64,000 nt of DNA from Tetraselmis striata (lineage: Eukaryota > Chlorophyta > Chlorodendrophyceae > Chlorodendrales > Chlorodendraceae): contig VCJN01003329.1 in NCBI GenBank assembly GCA_006384855.1, positions 1 through 64,000 of the forward strand, read 5' to 3'. The notes beneath the pieces were generated by a model. It made no database searches and was not told where the DNA came from. It saw only the letters and a program-made list of their open reading frames with translations. Shown in pieces: positions 33,672 through 44,884 of the stretch. Numbering within the stretch: position 1 is the stretch's first letter; the number at the start of each line of letters is the position of its first letter. The position numbers were made by a program, and so were the translations under genes.

Positions 33672-35626
33672 ACCATATACCAACCGAACGTACGAGCGCT
33701 AGCACATACCCACAGCACGGAGGACGGACGTTATTGATGGTCTCGCTGCGGTCAATCTCGGAAGATGCCGGCCCAATGGGCCCCACCGAGCCGGATTCTC
33801 CACCGTCTCGACATCTCCTTGATCTGCGACTCCCACCCCAATCCTCCGGAAATACCCAGCCGGCATGACCCCCTAAAAGCTGTAGTTTTGCTCATGGGAA
33901 CGCAGCCAAGCCAAAAATCTACCTCTGAGCTCGGTGCCCCAACGATTTCTCCATTTTCGAGAAATTAAGAAACGGACTAAACGGGGCCACGGTCAACCAC
34001 TACCTGTAGATGCGTTGTCCACGCGCCACCCACCGCACCAAACTAACATATAAAACCCATATTCTATTGATAGAAACCGATACGAGTAGCTAGATGGGGC
34101 AGTCTACTGCTGCCTTAAGAGATAAGGGCCGATGTGATGAAGGGCAGCTGCGATAATCTTGAAACAATGGAATGCGGTTTTCGGACGGAGGTTGGACATG
34201 GACTGGATATCACGATTTTCGATGACCCGTGCTCCATCATACCCAACCCGGCAAGGCCAATATCCTACTAACCCAGCATGGCCTCTTAGAGGCCACAAAT
34301 AATGGTGTAGAGCTTTCCGCTGACGCCGTGCGTGTGCGCTGGTTGTGGCCGAAAATTTTCGTGCAGGATGGATATGGTCATTGTACGGGTACAAGAGACA
34401 CCGTACGCGCTTCTATACATTGCCGTTTTTTACATCGGGCGGATGCGTCGTGTGACGGGCGCGATCGAACCTCAGCCGTAGATTCGTTCGACAACATTCG
34501 CCAATTCCGGCATCCGACATCTTGTATAGACGGTCCTTAGGGCCATTCTTTTCATGGCACGATAATAGCGTCATCGTCATCGTCATCGTCATCGGTGGTA
34601 CGTGAACAAAATACGTGAAATCTCCTTCCTCCGATGATGAAAAAAACGTTCTACACGACGGACCTATCACTGCGTCACCGTGTCTCTGCGTAGGCATGGC
34701 TTGGGGCATCCGGCCAGATGTCGTCCCACCCAACGCCACGGAGCTGGCGTGCTCTCCCGCCATCGCACGGGGCACGACCCACCCGCCCACCAGCCTAGCT
34801 TTGTAAGGTCTATCGTACAACTGAGATAATATAAGCTCTTGAAGTGGTGAACCCGGTTACTTGTCGCTCACGGACGTTCGGTTGTGCTTCCAGGTAGAGA
34901 TGAGGACCCCCCAACCCTTGGTCAAGAACACATCTCCCCCAACAATCCAACACTCCCGTGTAGCGGAAGAAAAGAGCTACCGTACCTCTCACCCTCCCTC
35001 CCGAGTGCTCCCCATGCGAGCCCCGCCTCGCTTCGCGGCTACTAACTAACTGTTTCCGTGTCGCGCTACTTGCCTCGACCCCTACAGCATCAATCATGAC
35101 CACGTGGCGTTGACCTACGACACTGGGCCACGTCCAACGCTAGCGCCACATGTCACGCGCAAGTGCGGTACATGCGATATGTTGCGGGAAATTGGTCGGG
35201 GAGTTTGTTGGTGCCGATTTGTTTTGGAGTTTGAGGGGTGGCAATGCATTACGTAGGTTGTGCACATGCCGTCCGCGCCCTATCGCCGTGCGGATGGTCT
35301 GGCCTCCACCACGCGGTGACGTGATGACGCGATGGCTATTTTGATGTCACACGACGTCCCAAATGGCATGTTCGTTTAGTGTGACACGTCCTTGCATCAT
35401 CGCGTTCGTTTCTTTGGTGATTTCCGATATCGCCTGCTGCTGCTAGCTCATGTAATTAATAATCATCGCGTTCGTCGGCATTACACGGTATCCGAACGGA
35501 AACGTACCACGGAAACGTACACCACGGATGATGGCGATGACGATGATACCGCAGTAGTATAGAGCGCATCTCAATGGAAAACTTCAGGCGAAATTTTCCT
35601 GAAAATAAAGTTAAGGGGGGTGCATG
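33672..35626. other. No convincing gene
   Basis: Short open frames only. A (TCATCG)-type trinucleotide repeat lies at about 34570-34595. The minus-strand frame at 34104-34394 contains RPKTAFHCFKIIAAALHH and might be a fragment, but it has no recognisable family. Confidence 0.5.
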
Positions 35627-35631
35627 CTGCC

Positions 35632-35825
35632 TGTTATAGTACAGTAGTACTAGCGCAGCGATAGCAGTATCCTGGGCGCCCGCCAGGCGCGCGCGCCGCT
35701 ACATGGCGGCGCGGGCGCTGCGGGCGCCACACACTTCCTTTAACCTCACCGCATCCTCCTGCCCCTCCCACTCGGCTGCCCCTCGTCAGGGGCCCACGCC
35801 CGTGCCCTGCACCAGGGCTATAAGA
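35632..35825 (+). repeat. Left LTR (194 bp) of the small copia-derived element
   Basis: Begins TGTTATAGTACAG and ends GGGCTATAAGA. The TATAAG word sits at the very end of the repeat. Confidence 0.8.
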
Positions 35826-37073
35826 GGTTATGATGCCCTCCTAGCCTCACAGCGTCGCTTCCCGCTGTGTGCTCCGTCTCGATGCGCCGCGCCCGCCTGC
35901 ACGGCGCGCTCTCATGGCCATGTCGCCCGGTTTTTCCGTGAGCGTTTGTATGTCCGACAGCCCGCCCCCGCCGCCGCCAGGCGCCGGCGGATCCTCTTAC
36001 CAGTGGCCCGCACTCGGCCAATCCTTTGGCCCCCTATCCCCTGCCTCCTGGGGACAAGTCAGCTTTGCAGCGGCGCAGCACGCCGTGCAGATCCAGCAAG
36101 CTGCCTCAGCCGAACTGAAGTCTCAGCTGCTCGCGCTGATGCGAGACATCGCGCACGATGCTGCCACGGCCGCCGCCCGCGCGGTTCTGCAGGCACATGA
36201 CCTGCCCCGGCTCTCTCTCCAGTACCAAACGGCGCAGCCGGAGCCCTTGCCTCCGCCGCCTGCCATCCTCGCGCAGCCGGAGCCCTTGCCCCCGCCGCCT
36301 GCCGCCCCCGTGCAGCCGGAGCCCGTGCCTCCGCCGCCTGCCGCCCCCGCGCAGCCGGAGCCCGTGCCTCCGCCGCCGCCGCCGCCCGCGAAGCCGGAGC
36401 CCGTACTTGCCGCCACCTCAGCGCCCGCCGCTATCCGGCACGCCGCCATCCGCGCAGCCAGAGCCCGTGCCTCTGCCGCCTGCCGCCCCCGTGCAGCCGG
36501 AGCCCGTGCCTCCGCCGCCTGCCGCCCCCGCGCAGCCGGAGCTCGTGCCTCCGCCGCCTGCCGCCCTAGCGCATCCGGAGCCCGTATCTGCCGCCACCAC
36601 CTCAGCACTTGCCGCTATCCAGCACCCAGCCATCCCTTCAGTCGCCGCCATCTCGCCAGCGCCAGCGCCACCGACAAGGCCCCGCTCTCCCGAGAGGACT
36701 ATGAACCGTATCGGTGCTGGTTTCCTGGGCTCTGTCAACTTCGTCACGATGTGCACCGGACTGGACCTCGCCTTCGCTATCAGCGTGCTCAGAAGGTTTC
36801 AGTCTGCCCCGCAGAAGACTCTGCCATCTCAAAGGCACCCCTGGCATGGGCATCACCTACGGGGCCACTGAACCGGGGGGGGCTCGCCTCGTAGTCTACT
36901 CAGACTCCGACTGAGCAACTGACACCATCAACCGGCGCTCTCATTCCGGTGACATCAGCATGCTAAATGGTGCCCATCATCATCAAAGCCATGCCAGACC
37001 CTGCTCACACCCTGCTGCTTAGACAAGCATGGGCACTGATCAACTGTATGACCGGCCTATGCTTGAGAGGGGC

Positions 37074-37267
37074 TGTTATAGTACAGTAGTACTAGCGCAG
37101 CGATAGCAGTATCCTGGGCGCCCGCCAGGCGCGCGCGCCGCTACATGGCGGCGCGGGCGCTGCGGGCGCCACACACTTCCTTTAACCTCACCGCATCCTC
37201 CTGCCCCTCCCACTCGGCTGCCCCTCGTCAGGGGCCCACGCCCGTGCCCTGCACCAGGGCTATAAGA
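37074..37267 (+). repeat. Right LTR (194 bp) of the small copia-derived element
   Basis: Same start and end as the left copy and apparently identical, followed by the CTGCC duplication. It lies about 440 bp upstream of the ORF at 37705 and could supply promoter sequence to it. Confidence 0.8.
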
Positions 37268-37704
37268 CTGCCAGCTGCCAGGCACCGCCTCTGCTGAAGA
37301 AACTGTTCAGTGTTACGTCCCCTACCCTCCTCGTACCGCTCTATCCATGCAGCAGGTACATGTACCGTTACTTGTACTTACCCCCTGTTGCGCCGCGTAC
37401 ATCTGCTAGAGGGATTATTAATAGTAGCACCTGCTCGCTCCGCCCGGAGCGACGCACGCAACAAATAATCCTACCGGGTATCAGTCGCCATATAGCGACT
37501 ATAGGGATATCGCTTCGTGACGCACGCAGCAGAAGATACAGCAGCCGTTGCCCGAGACACTTCGTGAAGAACACTCACTTCCACCGCGCGTGGTTACGCC
37601 CCTGCCAAGCCGACAGGGACACTTGTGACGGCCACTGTGTCCGAACGCGCTGCCGCACGACTGAGGCTCGGACGGTTGGTCGCGCCCCCTCCAACTAGCA
37701 GGCG

Positions 37705-38328
37705 ATGGACCCCAATTTGGCCGCTCAAGTGTTGGGTGGGTGGCCAGCAGAGTGTGCGCCGCGCGCCCCGTGGGGCCGCCTCCCCAGCAGCGCCAGCTGT
37801 GCAGCTCTCGCCGACGAGGGCTGCATCTCCGCACCGCCACCGCCCGGCGGCAGCCTGCTGATGCCACCATCAGGCCTGCGGCGCGCGTCCGCATCGTATG
37901 GATCGCTAGCGCCAACGAAATGGGCGTCCATCCAGGAGTTCCACGACTTTGCGGCGAGCCGGCTCGCCAGCCTGTCCATCTCAACGGGGCGGCGGAGCCT
38001 GGACGACGCCGATGTGCCCAGAATTGCGCGGGGCGGGACCGGCTGCTGCCAACCCGCCGCCACCGGCCCGATCTTGAACACCGGCGCGTCAGCGGGCGCG
38101 CCTGCAGTTGGCTGCGCCGCCGCCGAACTACCGGCGCTGGCGTGTTCGGAGGCCGGGCTGTCGCCTGACGGGGCGCCCACGCCGCTCTCGTGGCGGAGCA
38201 GCCAGGAGTCTTGCGCGGTGTGGAGCACTACGGAGGCGCCGGCACCGTTGCCGTGGTCCACGGCCAGCAACAAGCGGCCGCTCGGTGCTGCGCCGGAGGC
38301 CTGCGACAAGCGGATTCGCTGGACCTGA
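37705..38328 (+). CDS. Hypothetical Ala/Ser/Pro-rich protein (207 aa)
   Basis: The ORF starts at an ATG in GGCGATGGACC context and ends in TGA at 38326-38328. It has some ordinary-looking protein (LAPTKWASIQEFHDFAASRL, then RSLDDADVPRIARGGTG) amid Ala, Ser and Pro. There is no signal peptide, membrane segment or known motif. The overlapping frames on both strands are also open because of the GC content, so coding is not proven. The right LTR of the small copia-derived element lies directly upstream. Confidence 0.3.
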   Translation: MDPNLAAQVLGGWPAECAPRAPWGRLPSSASCAALADEGCISAPPPPGGSLLMPPSGLRRASASYGSLAPTKWASIQEFHDFAASRLASLSISTGRRSLDDADVPRIARGGTGCCQPAATGPILNTGASAGAPAVGCAAAELPALACSEAGLSPDGAPTPLSWRSSQESCAVWSTTEAPAPLPWSTASNKRPLGAAPEACDKRIRWT

Positions 38329-38846
38329 CGATTTCGGTGGCTGCCGAATTGTCGCCCGGCAAGGCTGCCACCGTGTATAGATAGAACACGACATACTTAC
38401 ACGGCCTCGTCAGTGATCCGTATGGCAATCCTGAATCGGCGACTGCGCGCGATGATGGCCGAAACACTGCGCACAAGCGCTGTGCCTGGCAATGCCAGCC
38501 TTGCTCGCTGCGCAACGTGACGCGCAGCAGACACCTAGCGGCGAGAAAGATATATATGTTACCTCGCGTCCCTCAGTTGTGGACTGTTTTTTCCCCCAGT
38601 AGCTGCTTCAAGGCAACGCAACATGCGCAGGAACCCTCTTGGCCGGCCTCTTGCTCGACAAGCATAGACGCAACGCGACTGGGCCGCCGGCAGATGCCAC
38701 CCCAAGTGTAACAATGAAATGTTTTCTCCCAGAACAATCTATGGGACGGTAGCATGGTGGGGATGTGTGTGCCAAGTACATGCCCGGTCTGCCAGCACCC
38801 TAGGTGAGGGCTGCTGGCAGGTACAGTCTGCTGGCCCACAAGATGG

Positions 38847-39116
38847 GTGACACGCCAGCGTGATCCAGCGCCCGCGCCCCGGGCATCACATGGCGCTCCA
38901 CAATGCAACCACACTGCTTTATCTCTGATCTGCAAAGATGGGCACGCCATGGCGGCTGGCTGCCGAGAAAAAGCCAATGGCTTTGTGCCGCAGCGGCCAA
39001 GCGGAACACAACACTGCTTGCTCTGCAAGGACCCCGCGGGGGGCGATACCTCCGTGCGGGCTCACGTTGCCGATCAGCACGGCTCCCATGCCGACTTCGG
39101 GCGTTCCCAGTGTTGA
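38847..39116 (+). CDS. Hypothetical Cys/His-rich ORF, possible zinc finger
   Basis: The frame is open from a GTG at 38847, with no ATG near the start in frame, so it may be an internal exon. It includes LICKDGHAMAAGCREKANG and CLLCKDPAGG followed by VRAHVADQHG, which gives a C-x2-C-x12-H-x4-H spacing compatible with a C2H2-type zinc finger. The rest is not recognisable. It lies downstream of the ORF at 37705 on the same strand and could be part of the same gene. Confidence 0.25.
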   Translation: MTRQRDPAPAPRASHGAPQCNHTALSLICKDGHAMAAGCREKANGFVPQRPSGTQHCLLCKDPAGGDTSVRAHVADQHGSHADFGRSQC

Positions 39117-39377
39117 CTCCACCCCTGGCAGCAGCCAGCCCCTGGTGTGGCCACCGCTTTCAACGGCTTCCGCGAATGCCGTACTACAACGTCCCACACA
39201 CTGAGCCGTCTCCTGGGAACACGATGCCAACTGCAGATCGTCTGCTGTCTGTGCCAGCACCTCCCGAACGAGCAACAATCATCTACCAACTGCCGTAGGT
39301 GAGCCAACCAGGTAATTAGGTGGGGGGCAGGCGCGACCAGCCGTCCTAGAGAGAGCCATACCGAGTGCCAAGTCGCC

Positions 39378-39743
39378 ATGGATCAAGCAACCTGGACATG
39401 TGTGAATCCTCGGAGCCAATGGAGCCTATGGAAGATTGAATCCCATCCAGGAAAGGAATTCGACCATATGACCACCTGGCACAGCCGTGAAGGTGCACTC
39501 CAAGAAAACTACTGTGTGCGGCCATGTACTGGCACAATGGAGCAGGCGACTGTGTCACATGCTGCCTTCCGGAGGAGGCCTGGAAACGCGGCATCCCCTG
39601 ATTCCCGAGACAATGATAAGGCCAAACCAACGATGGGAAGACTTCGCCGTGTTCAGCACCACGAAGGCAATCAGTCAATCAGTGCTAAGTGTTTTGGGTG
39701 GTCTAGCCGGCTAGGAGCCCCGCCCCGCAATGCGCCACACTAA
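39378..39743 (+). CDS. Hypothetical ORF (121 aa)
   Basis: ATG to TAA on the plus strand. It starts MDQATWTCVNPRSQWSLWK and is rich in Trp and His at first, then basic. No family was recognised. A GTGAGCC donor-like word at 39299 and the spacing to the Cys/His-rich ORF upstream leave open that the two are exons of one gene. Confidence 0.2.
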   Translation: MDQATWTCVNPRSQWSLWKIESHPGKEFDHMTTWHSREGALQENYCVRPCTGTMEQATVSHAAFRRRPGNAASPDSRDNDKAKPTMGRLRRVQHHEGNQSISAKCFGWSSRLGAPPRNAPH

Positions 39744-41544
39744 TGTGCGAAACAATCGGCCGCTGGCGCATTTCAGCGGTGCGTGTTGACAGGCGCGATG
39801 ACACTAGGGCACTTGCAGAACCACACTTCAGAAAGGGATACAGAAAGGGAAGGGGGAAGGGGGAGAGAGAGACTGGCAGTATAGCGTCTGGGTGGCCAAC
39901 CTGGAAAAAACATCTCGGAGGACGAGCCGCATTACAGTGCGCTACCTGTGAGTTCAAACGTTTCTCCCCATGTGCACTGCACAGTCTTCGAGTCTGTATT
40001 TCTAGTACTTAGGCCCGTCATTGAGTCTTTGAAGTTGGGGCTGAGACAGGAGGCTCGTCCCTCTGCCGGGAAACGGGAACGGGAATAGGAGTCGATGATA
40101 ATCAGGTTTCGAGGGGGTCGCAGCACTGGCTGCCTCATTGTTCTGTGCCATACCTGCATCGGGAGTCGGTTGAAGAATTAATAAATGGAGAGCAAAATAA
40201 ATCAGTGGCTAACTACATGCGGAAACGGCAGACATCAGTTGACTTCAGGCTCGGCACAGACCGCTAGGCTAAGATCCCCCCCTTTATATGTGTTCCACTA
40301 AGATATCAACTCTACTCAAGTGTATGCATAAAATAGCGACGTGTACGTCAAGTTCATGCGCAAGGTCGGATTTCATTATCGCCGATATAATTGCATATGT
40401 GCAGGAAACATAGAGGGAGAGAGATGAGAGAGAAAGTACTAGTACTGCTGTTTATCGTTATGCCGTAACATCAGTGGAGTGGGCGTACCGGTCATATACC
40501 AGATGCCCCGATAGCCACTACGATGTATATCCGCGCCCGCGCTTCCTAGGCCCCTACCTATTGCCTCTAAAGTTACGACCATCTGCTCGCGCTATTTGTG
40601 ACAGGTAGCTGCTAGGAAAGTCGACAGCGACAAGTAGAAAACTGAATTTCCACTCGTGCTACCTCGTCCTTAGGGCAGAGGGGGTATAAGCAGCACGCTC
40701 AGACACCTCATCGAGTCGCGCCTCGGGCAGGCGGGTAGAAAATGGCGGCCGATACCACGGGAAATGTGCTATATAGCCAGTCGGGCGTGGGCCGCTTCGT
40801 AGTGGCTGCCGGGCAGCCGGGGTAGCTGGGCGTAGCGACTGGGGCGATAGCGATAATTATGGGGCGACGGTCCGAACATATTGATAGTTAGCGTCTGAGA
40901 AGTTGTGCCGAAGGGGGGGGGGGGGGGGGGGGGGGGGATATTGGCTTGCGAGTATTCCACTATTCCCCAACCCATCCGAACGGCCGAGACGGAGACCTGA
41001 TACCCACCGTTCACGGGACGCTGCCACACCTGGCACAACAAGCAGGTAGATATGCCCGTTCGGATCGGTGGGGCTGGGCGGGTTGGTGGTAAACGGCGGG
41101 GTGCAGGGTGTTATAGGGTGCGGTCATAGTGACCGAGTGGGTGTGCGACGGGCGGCGGCGTGACGGGGTGCAAGGTAGGCGGGTAGGCGGGGGTCCCGGG
41201 GTGACGGAGGTGCGATGGTGCGTACGCGGTGCGCATTAGCGGCGTTCGTCACGCGGACTGAGAGGGTGGGGGAGATATCACTGGGGCGGGAGAGGCATAG
41301 GTAGAGATGCTGTTATGTGTTGACGCCCTCGGTGATCTGGCATGCAGGCGTTGTCCCGGCTGGTCGTCGATCTCGCCCTTCGGACGACGACGCGAGCGCT
41401 CGTTATCGCGCGCCGGCTCGCGTGCGCAGCGCGGCCGCCAGCGGGCGCGAACCGCCAGTCCCCGTCTACAACTACGATTATTCACCGAAGTTTCCGGGAT
41501 GACGAGGGAGATGACTATCCAACCACTTGTACCTTCTCACTGTT
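39744..41544. other. No recognisable gene
   Basis: A purine-rich stretch (AGAAAGGGATACAGAAAGGG) is near 39830. AT-rich sequence lies at 40150-40450. A 25-bp poly-G tract is at 40913-40937, and GC-rich low complexity at 41050-41290 leads up to the DIRS element. Confidence 0.5.
40913..40937. repeat. Poly-G tract, 25 bp
   Basis: Twenty-five G after GCCGAA in otherwise unremarkable sequence. Confidence 0.9.
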
Positions 41545-41723
41545 TGTTCTAAACTAGTTTATGTGGTTTCTCTACCTGTACGAGATAGCCCTGGCGCGGC
41601 GCCCGTAGCGCGTGTGTGCGCGCGCACGATTGCGGGGGCCGGTCAGAGCCACCACCTGCCTTCACGGCGGACCGACCGGTCACTCTCCTTTGCTGTGGCA
41701 CGCTCCATCGAGCGCACCACAGC
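41545..41723 (+). repeat. DIRS repeat A1 (179 bp)
   Basis: Starts TGTTCTAAACTAGTTTATG and ends GAGCGCACCACAGC. Same length as A2, and no difference was noticed. Confidence 0.85.
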
Positions 41724-44280
41724 AAAGTCGCGGCAATTTTGCCGCGCAGGGTGCCGGTCTTCCGCCATCGTACCATGTACGGTGAGCGACGCCTTTCGGG
41801 GCCCCCCCTGGGAGAAACCCGTTAGGGTTTGTGTGGTTAATGTACGCGCTCCGCTTGCGACGTGCTAACTACTACCCGCGAACGAGCTGCTGATTACTCG
41901 CCCAACGCGAGGAGAGGACGAAGCTGCAGCGCTTCCCCATTCAGTGGAACAAGGTCCAAGACCTTCGACCAGTGTCGACCAACAGTAACCCCTGGCTGCC
42001 CTTTCCCGTGTGGGCATGGCTCGATCTGTACGGGCCCCTACTCGGCGTAGGTGTCGCGATGCGCTCCGATTGGGGCGTATGCCGGCGTATGCCCGTCGTC
42101 TAGTACAGATTCGAGTACAAAGTGACAGTACACTGCCAGTGGCCAAGCCAGCGCCCAGTGGCACATGGCTACTCCCACGCCGCGGCACTCCTACTGTGCC
42201 GCGCACCGTGGACCCTGACGCCGACGCGGAGAGGGCCAGCAGAGCGACAGGGCGCTCTGCTCGCCCCCCTCGCGACATCCATCGCGCCAATTCCTGTACT
42301 CCCGACTCCCCTTTTATGAGACATCGCGTCCGTCGTAATCTCGGCAACTGGCAAGCCGCTGGCGCAAATCGCAGTGTTCTCAACTGGATATCCCGAGGTG
42401 TACGCGTTCCTTTCTTGGACGGGCTTGCCCCACCTTCTTTTCATCAGGGGGTGTCAATGGGGGATGCTACTCCTGCTCAACTGGAGTTTATGGACGGTGA
42501 ATTGGCTCGCTTCCTGGCCGTTGGGGCCTGGGAGCGAGGCTACTGCGCAAAATGGGTGTCCCGGCTGTTCCTGGTTCCTAAGCCTGGAACAAACAAATGG
42601 AGGCTCATCATTGACCTTCGCCCCCTGAACCGCTATTGTGAGACGCGCGATCTTTCGTTTGAGACGCTTTCGCATTTACGCAACCTGGCGCGCCCTGGGG
42701 ACTACATGTTACAGATGGACCTGCAAGACGGGTTTTACGCGGTTGGAATCGCCCCTGAGGACAGGGATTTTTTCACTGTCGATTACCGCGGCACTCTGTA
42801 CCGACTGGCTGGCCTTCCCATGGGCTGGTCTCTGTCCCCCTATTACTTCTGCCAATTCACCAACGTCCTCACTAGGGCATTGCGTCGTAACCCGGCTGAA
42901 GCAGATGGCACACCTATTTTCCGGCGACGATTTGGCCTGCGCATGTTGCCCTACATGGACGATTTCCTGTTTCTAGCTCGGACTCAGGCTGAGGCCATCT
43001 GGCAACGTGACTACATCGAACGCCACCTCTCGGGCTTTGGTCTGCTGCGCAACCCCAACAAGGGCGTGTGGGAGCCCACCCAGAAGCTCGTGCACCTGGG
43101 GTTAGAAATTGACACATCGGGGTCGCCTACTCTTCGTGCGCCCGCTGAGAAACTCGCCAGCATTGCTCGCGTGGCAAAACGCCTAATCCAACGAGCAAAA
43201 CGTGATCGTCGGTGGTTGCCAGCTCGCGAGTTGGCCGCTCTCGCGGGCAAATGCCAGTTTCTCTACTTGGCCATTGCCCCTGCCCGTTTCTACCTTCGTG
43301 AGCTGCATGATGTGCTCAAGACGCGCGACTCTTGGTCCGGCCGCGTCAAGCTTACCCGCCAGCTCGAGCGCGATCTGCAATGGTGGGTGGGTGTGCCCAC
43401 CCAACACAACGGCCGCCCCATTAACCGCCCCGTCGAAACCGGATACCTACACGTCGACAGTTCGTCTTACGGCTGGGGTGCCGTTTTGAACGAGCACCAT
43501 GAAGCTCGGGGTTTTTGGTACGACGATGACCGCAATGCGCACATTACCCTGAAAGAGCTCAAAGCCGTCCGCTTGGCTATCGAGTCCTTCCTCCCCATGC
43601 TCCAAAACCGCCACATCCGCTTGCACGAGGATAACCAAGCAGTTGTCGGCGTCCTCACTAACCTCACCTCTCGCTCTCCACGCCTCATGGCTGAGCTACG
43701 CAAAACGTGGTACCTCATGGACACGCACGGCATCACCCTTTCCGTGCGCTACATCCGTTCTGCGGCGAATATCTGGGCTGACCGCCTTAGTCGCGAGGTT
43801 GATTGCGACGACTGGCAGTTCAACCCTCGTCGATTCGCCTCGCTCACTGCTAAATGGGGCGCCTGCACCATCGACCGCTTCGCGACTTCTGAAAACGCCC
43901 TCCTGCCCCGCTACAACGCCCGTTGGCGTGACCCGCGGTGCGAGGCCGTCGACGCCCTGCGCCTCTCCGACGCTGCATGGCGTTGCGAACATAACTGGTG
44001 TAACCCTCCGTGGAACCTCATCGGCGATCTAGTCTCCAAACTTGAGTCCAGCGGTGCCCCAGCCATCGTCATTGTTCCCTACTGGCCTGACAAAGCTTGG
44101 TACCAGCTCCTCTCGGAGATGTGCTCCGACATGCGCTCTTGGAAGCCGCGCCACGACCTCTTCATTCCTGGCCGTACCGGCGACCGCCTTCCTGTGGGCG
44201 CACCCCGCTGGCCTGTCGTCGCCTTCAACATTCCCGCCCGTGACCCCCGCCCGTGGCCTGCTGCGCCCGGCATTTTCTAG

Positions 44281-44307
44281 TCGGCAAACCAGACGATCCT
44301 TGTGAAA
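44281..44307 (+). repeat. DIRS repeat B1 (27 bp)
   Basis: Starts TCGGCAAACCAGACGATCCT directly after the stop codon of the long frame and abuts A2. Confidence 0.85.
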
Positions 44308-44486
44308 TGTTCTAAACTAGTTTATGTGGTTTCTCTACCTGTACGAGATAGCCCTGGCGCGGCGCCCGTAGCGCGTGTGTGCGCGCGCACGATTGCGGGG
44401 GCCGGTCAGAGCCACCACCTGCCTTCACGGCGGACCGACCGGTCACTCTCCTTTGCTGTGGCACGCTCCATCGAGCGCACCACAGC
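44308..44486 (+). repeat. DIRS repeat A2 (179 bp)
   Basis: Direct copy of A1. It is followed by 80 bp of non-repeated sequence before B2. Confidence 0.85.
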
Positions 44487-44566
44487 CCGCCCAACCCTCC
44501 CTGGCTGTGGGATCGTATGCCTGCAAATTCCTGAATATCACAACCTGTAACCAGACCTGGCATTCT

Positions 44567-44593
44567 TCGGCAAACCAGACGATCCTTGTGAAA
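44567..44593 (+). repeat. DIRS repeat B2 (27 bp)
   Basis: Identical to B1, preceded by a short GGCATT word also found before B1. It marks the right end of the element. Confidence 0.8.
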
Positions 44594-44884
44594 CGTAGTC
44601 GTCGTCTGCTGCCATGAGGACCCTGTACGCTAACGGAGTCTACAATCGCAAGCCAATACATATCGAACGGCTGTACAACGTGATTTACGAACCCAGTATC
44701 ATTTGTCGCAATATCGGACGACGCCCCGACGGTGCCGACGTTTGCTACGAGCATGCGATTTCCGCCACATGATTGAAATACAGTACAGTACAGGTACACT
44801 TCCACTTATTGCCGGCAGTCGTCATTATTGTTGCTACATAGAAGCTATGAATATGTAAATCGCGTAAAACTTGATGAGTAGTAC

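Larger units (their letters stand above)
35632..37267 (+). mobile_element. Small copia-derived LTR element (internally deleted)
   Basis: Two 194-bp LTRs (35632-35825 and 37074-37267) enclose 1,248 bp, with a 5-bp target duplication CTGCC at 35627-35631 and 37268-37272. After the left LTR, GGTTATGATGCCC resembles the half-tRNA initiator-Met primer site, and GAGAGGGGC precedes the right LTR as a purine tract. The interior holds a proline-rich segment built of QPEPVPPPPAAP-type repeats (about 36230-36600), then a short stretch resembling the end of copia reverse transcriptase (DLAFAISVLRRFQSAPQ; LVVYSDSD) just before the purine tract. Most of pol is absent, so it would depend on a full copia element. 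LTR length is unchanged and the copies look nearly identical, suggesting recent insertion. Its LTRs are unlike those of the element at 16-22 kb. Confidence 0.75.
41545..44593 (+). mobile_element. DIRS/PAT-type tyrosine-recombinase retrotransposon derivative
   Basis: The ends form split direct repeats: A1 (41545-41723, 179 bp), then coding sequence, then B1 (44281-44307, 27 bp), A2 (44308-44486, 179 bp) and B2 (44567-44593, 27 bp). The A1...B1-A2-B2 order is the known signature of PAT/Kangaroo-type DIRS elements, which insert without a target duplication. The single long frame (from an ATG at 42016 to 44280) carries reverse transcriptase (LIIDLRPLNRYC, MDLQDGFYAVGI, PYMDDFLFLA at about 42950), RNase H (YLHVDSSSYGWGAVLNEH, later HEDNQAVVGVLTNLTSRSP) and a DAM-like N6-adenine methyltransferase region (TIDRFATSENALLPRYN, CNPPWNLIGD, IVIVPYWPDKAWY). 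No gag-like or tyrosine recombinase gene lies between the repeats, so this looks like an internally deleted copy although its one frame is open. Insertion looks fairly recent from the near-identical A repeats. Confidence 0.8.

Noticed and set aside
34570-35553. Possible inverted-repeat element (TCATCG-type repeat at 34570 versus its complement near 35530)
   Set aside because: The similarity is largely low-complexity trinucleotide repeat and no target duplication was found.
35703-36200. Arg/Ser-rich ORF beginning in the left LTR of the small element
   Set aside because: It runs through LTR sequence in a frame unrelated to the proline-rich segment and has no domain.
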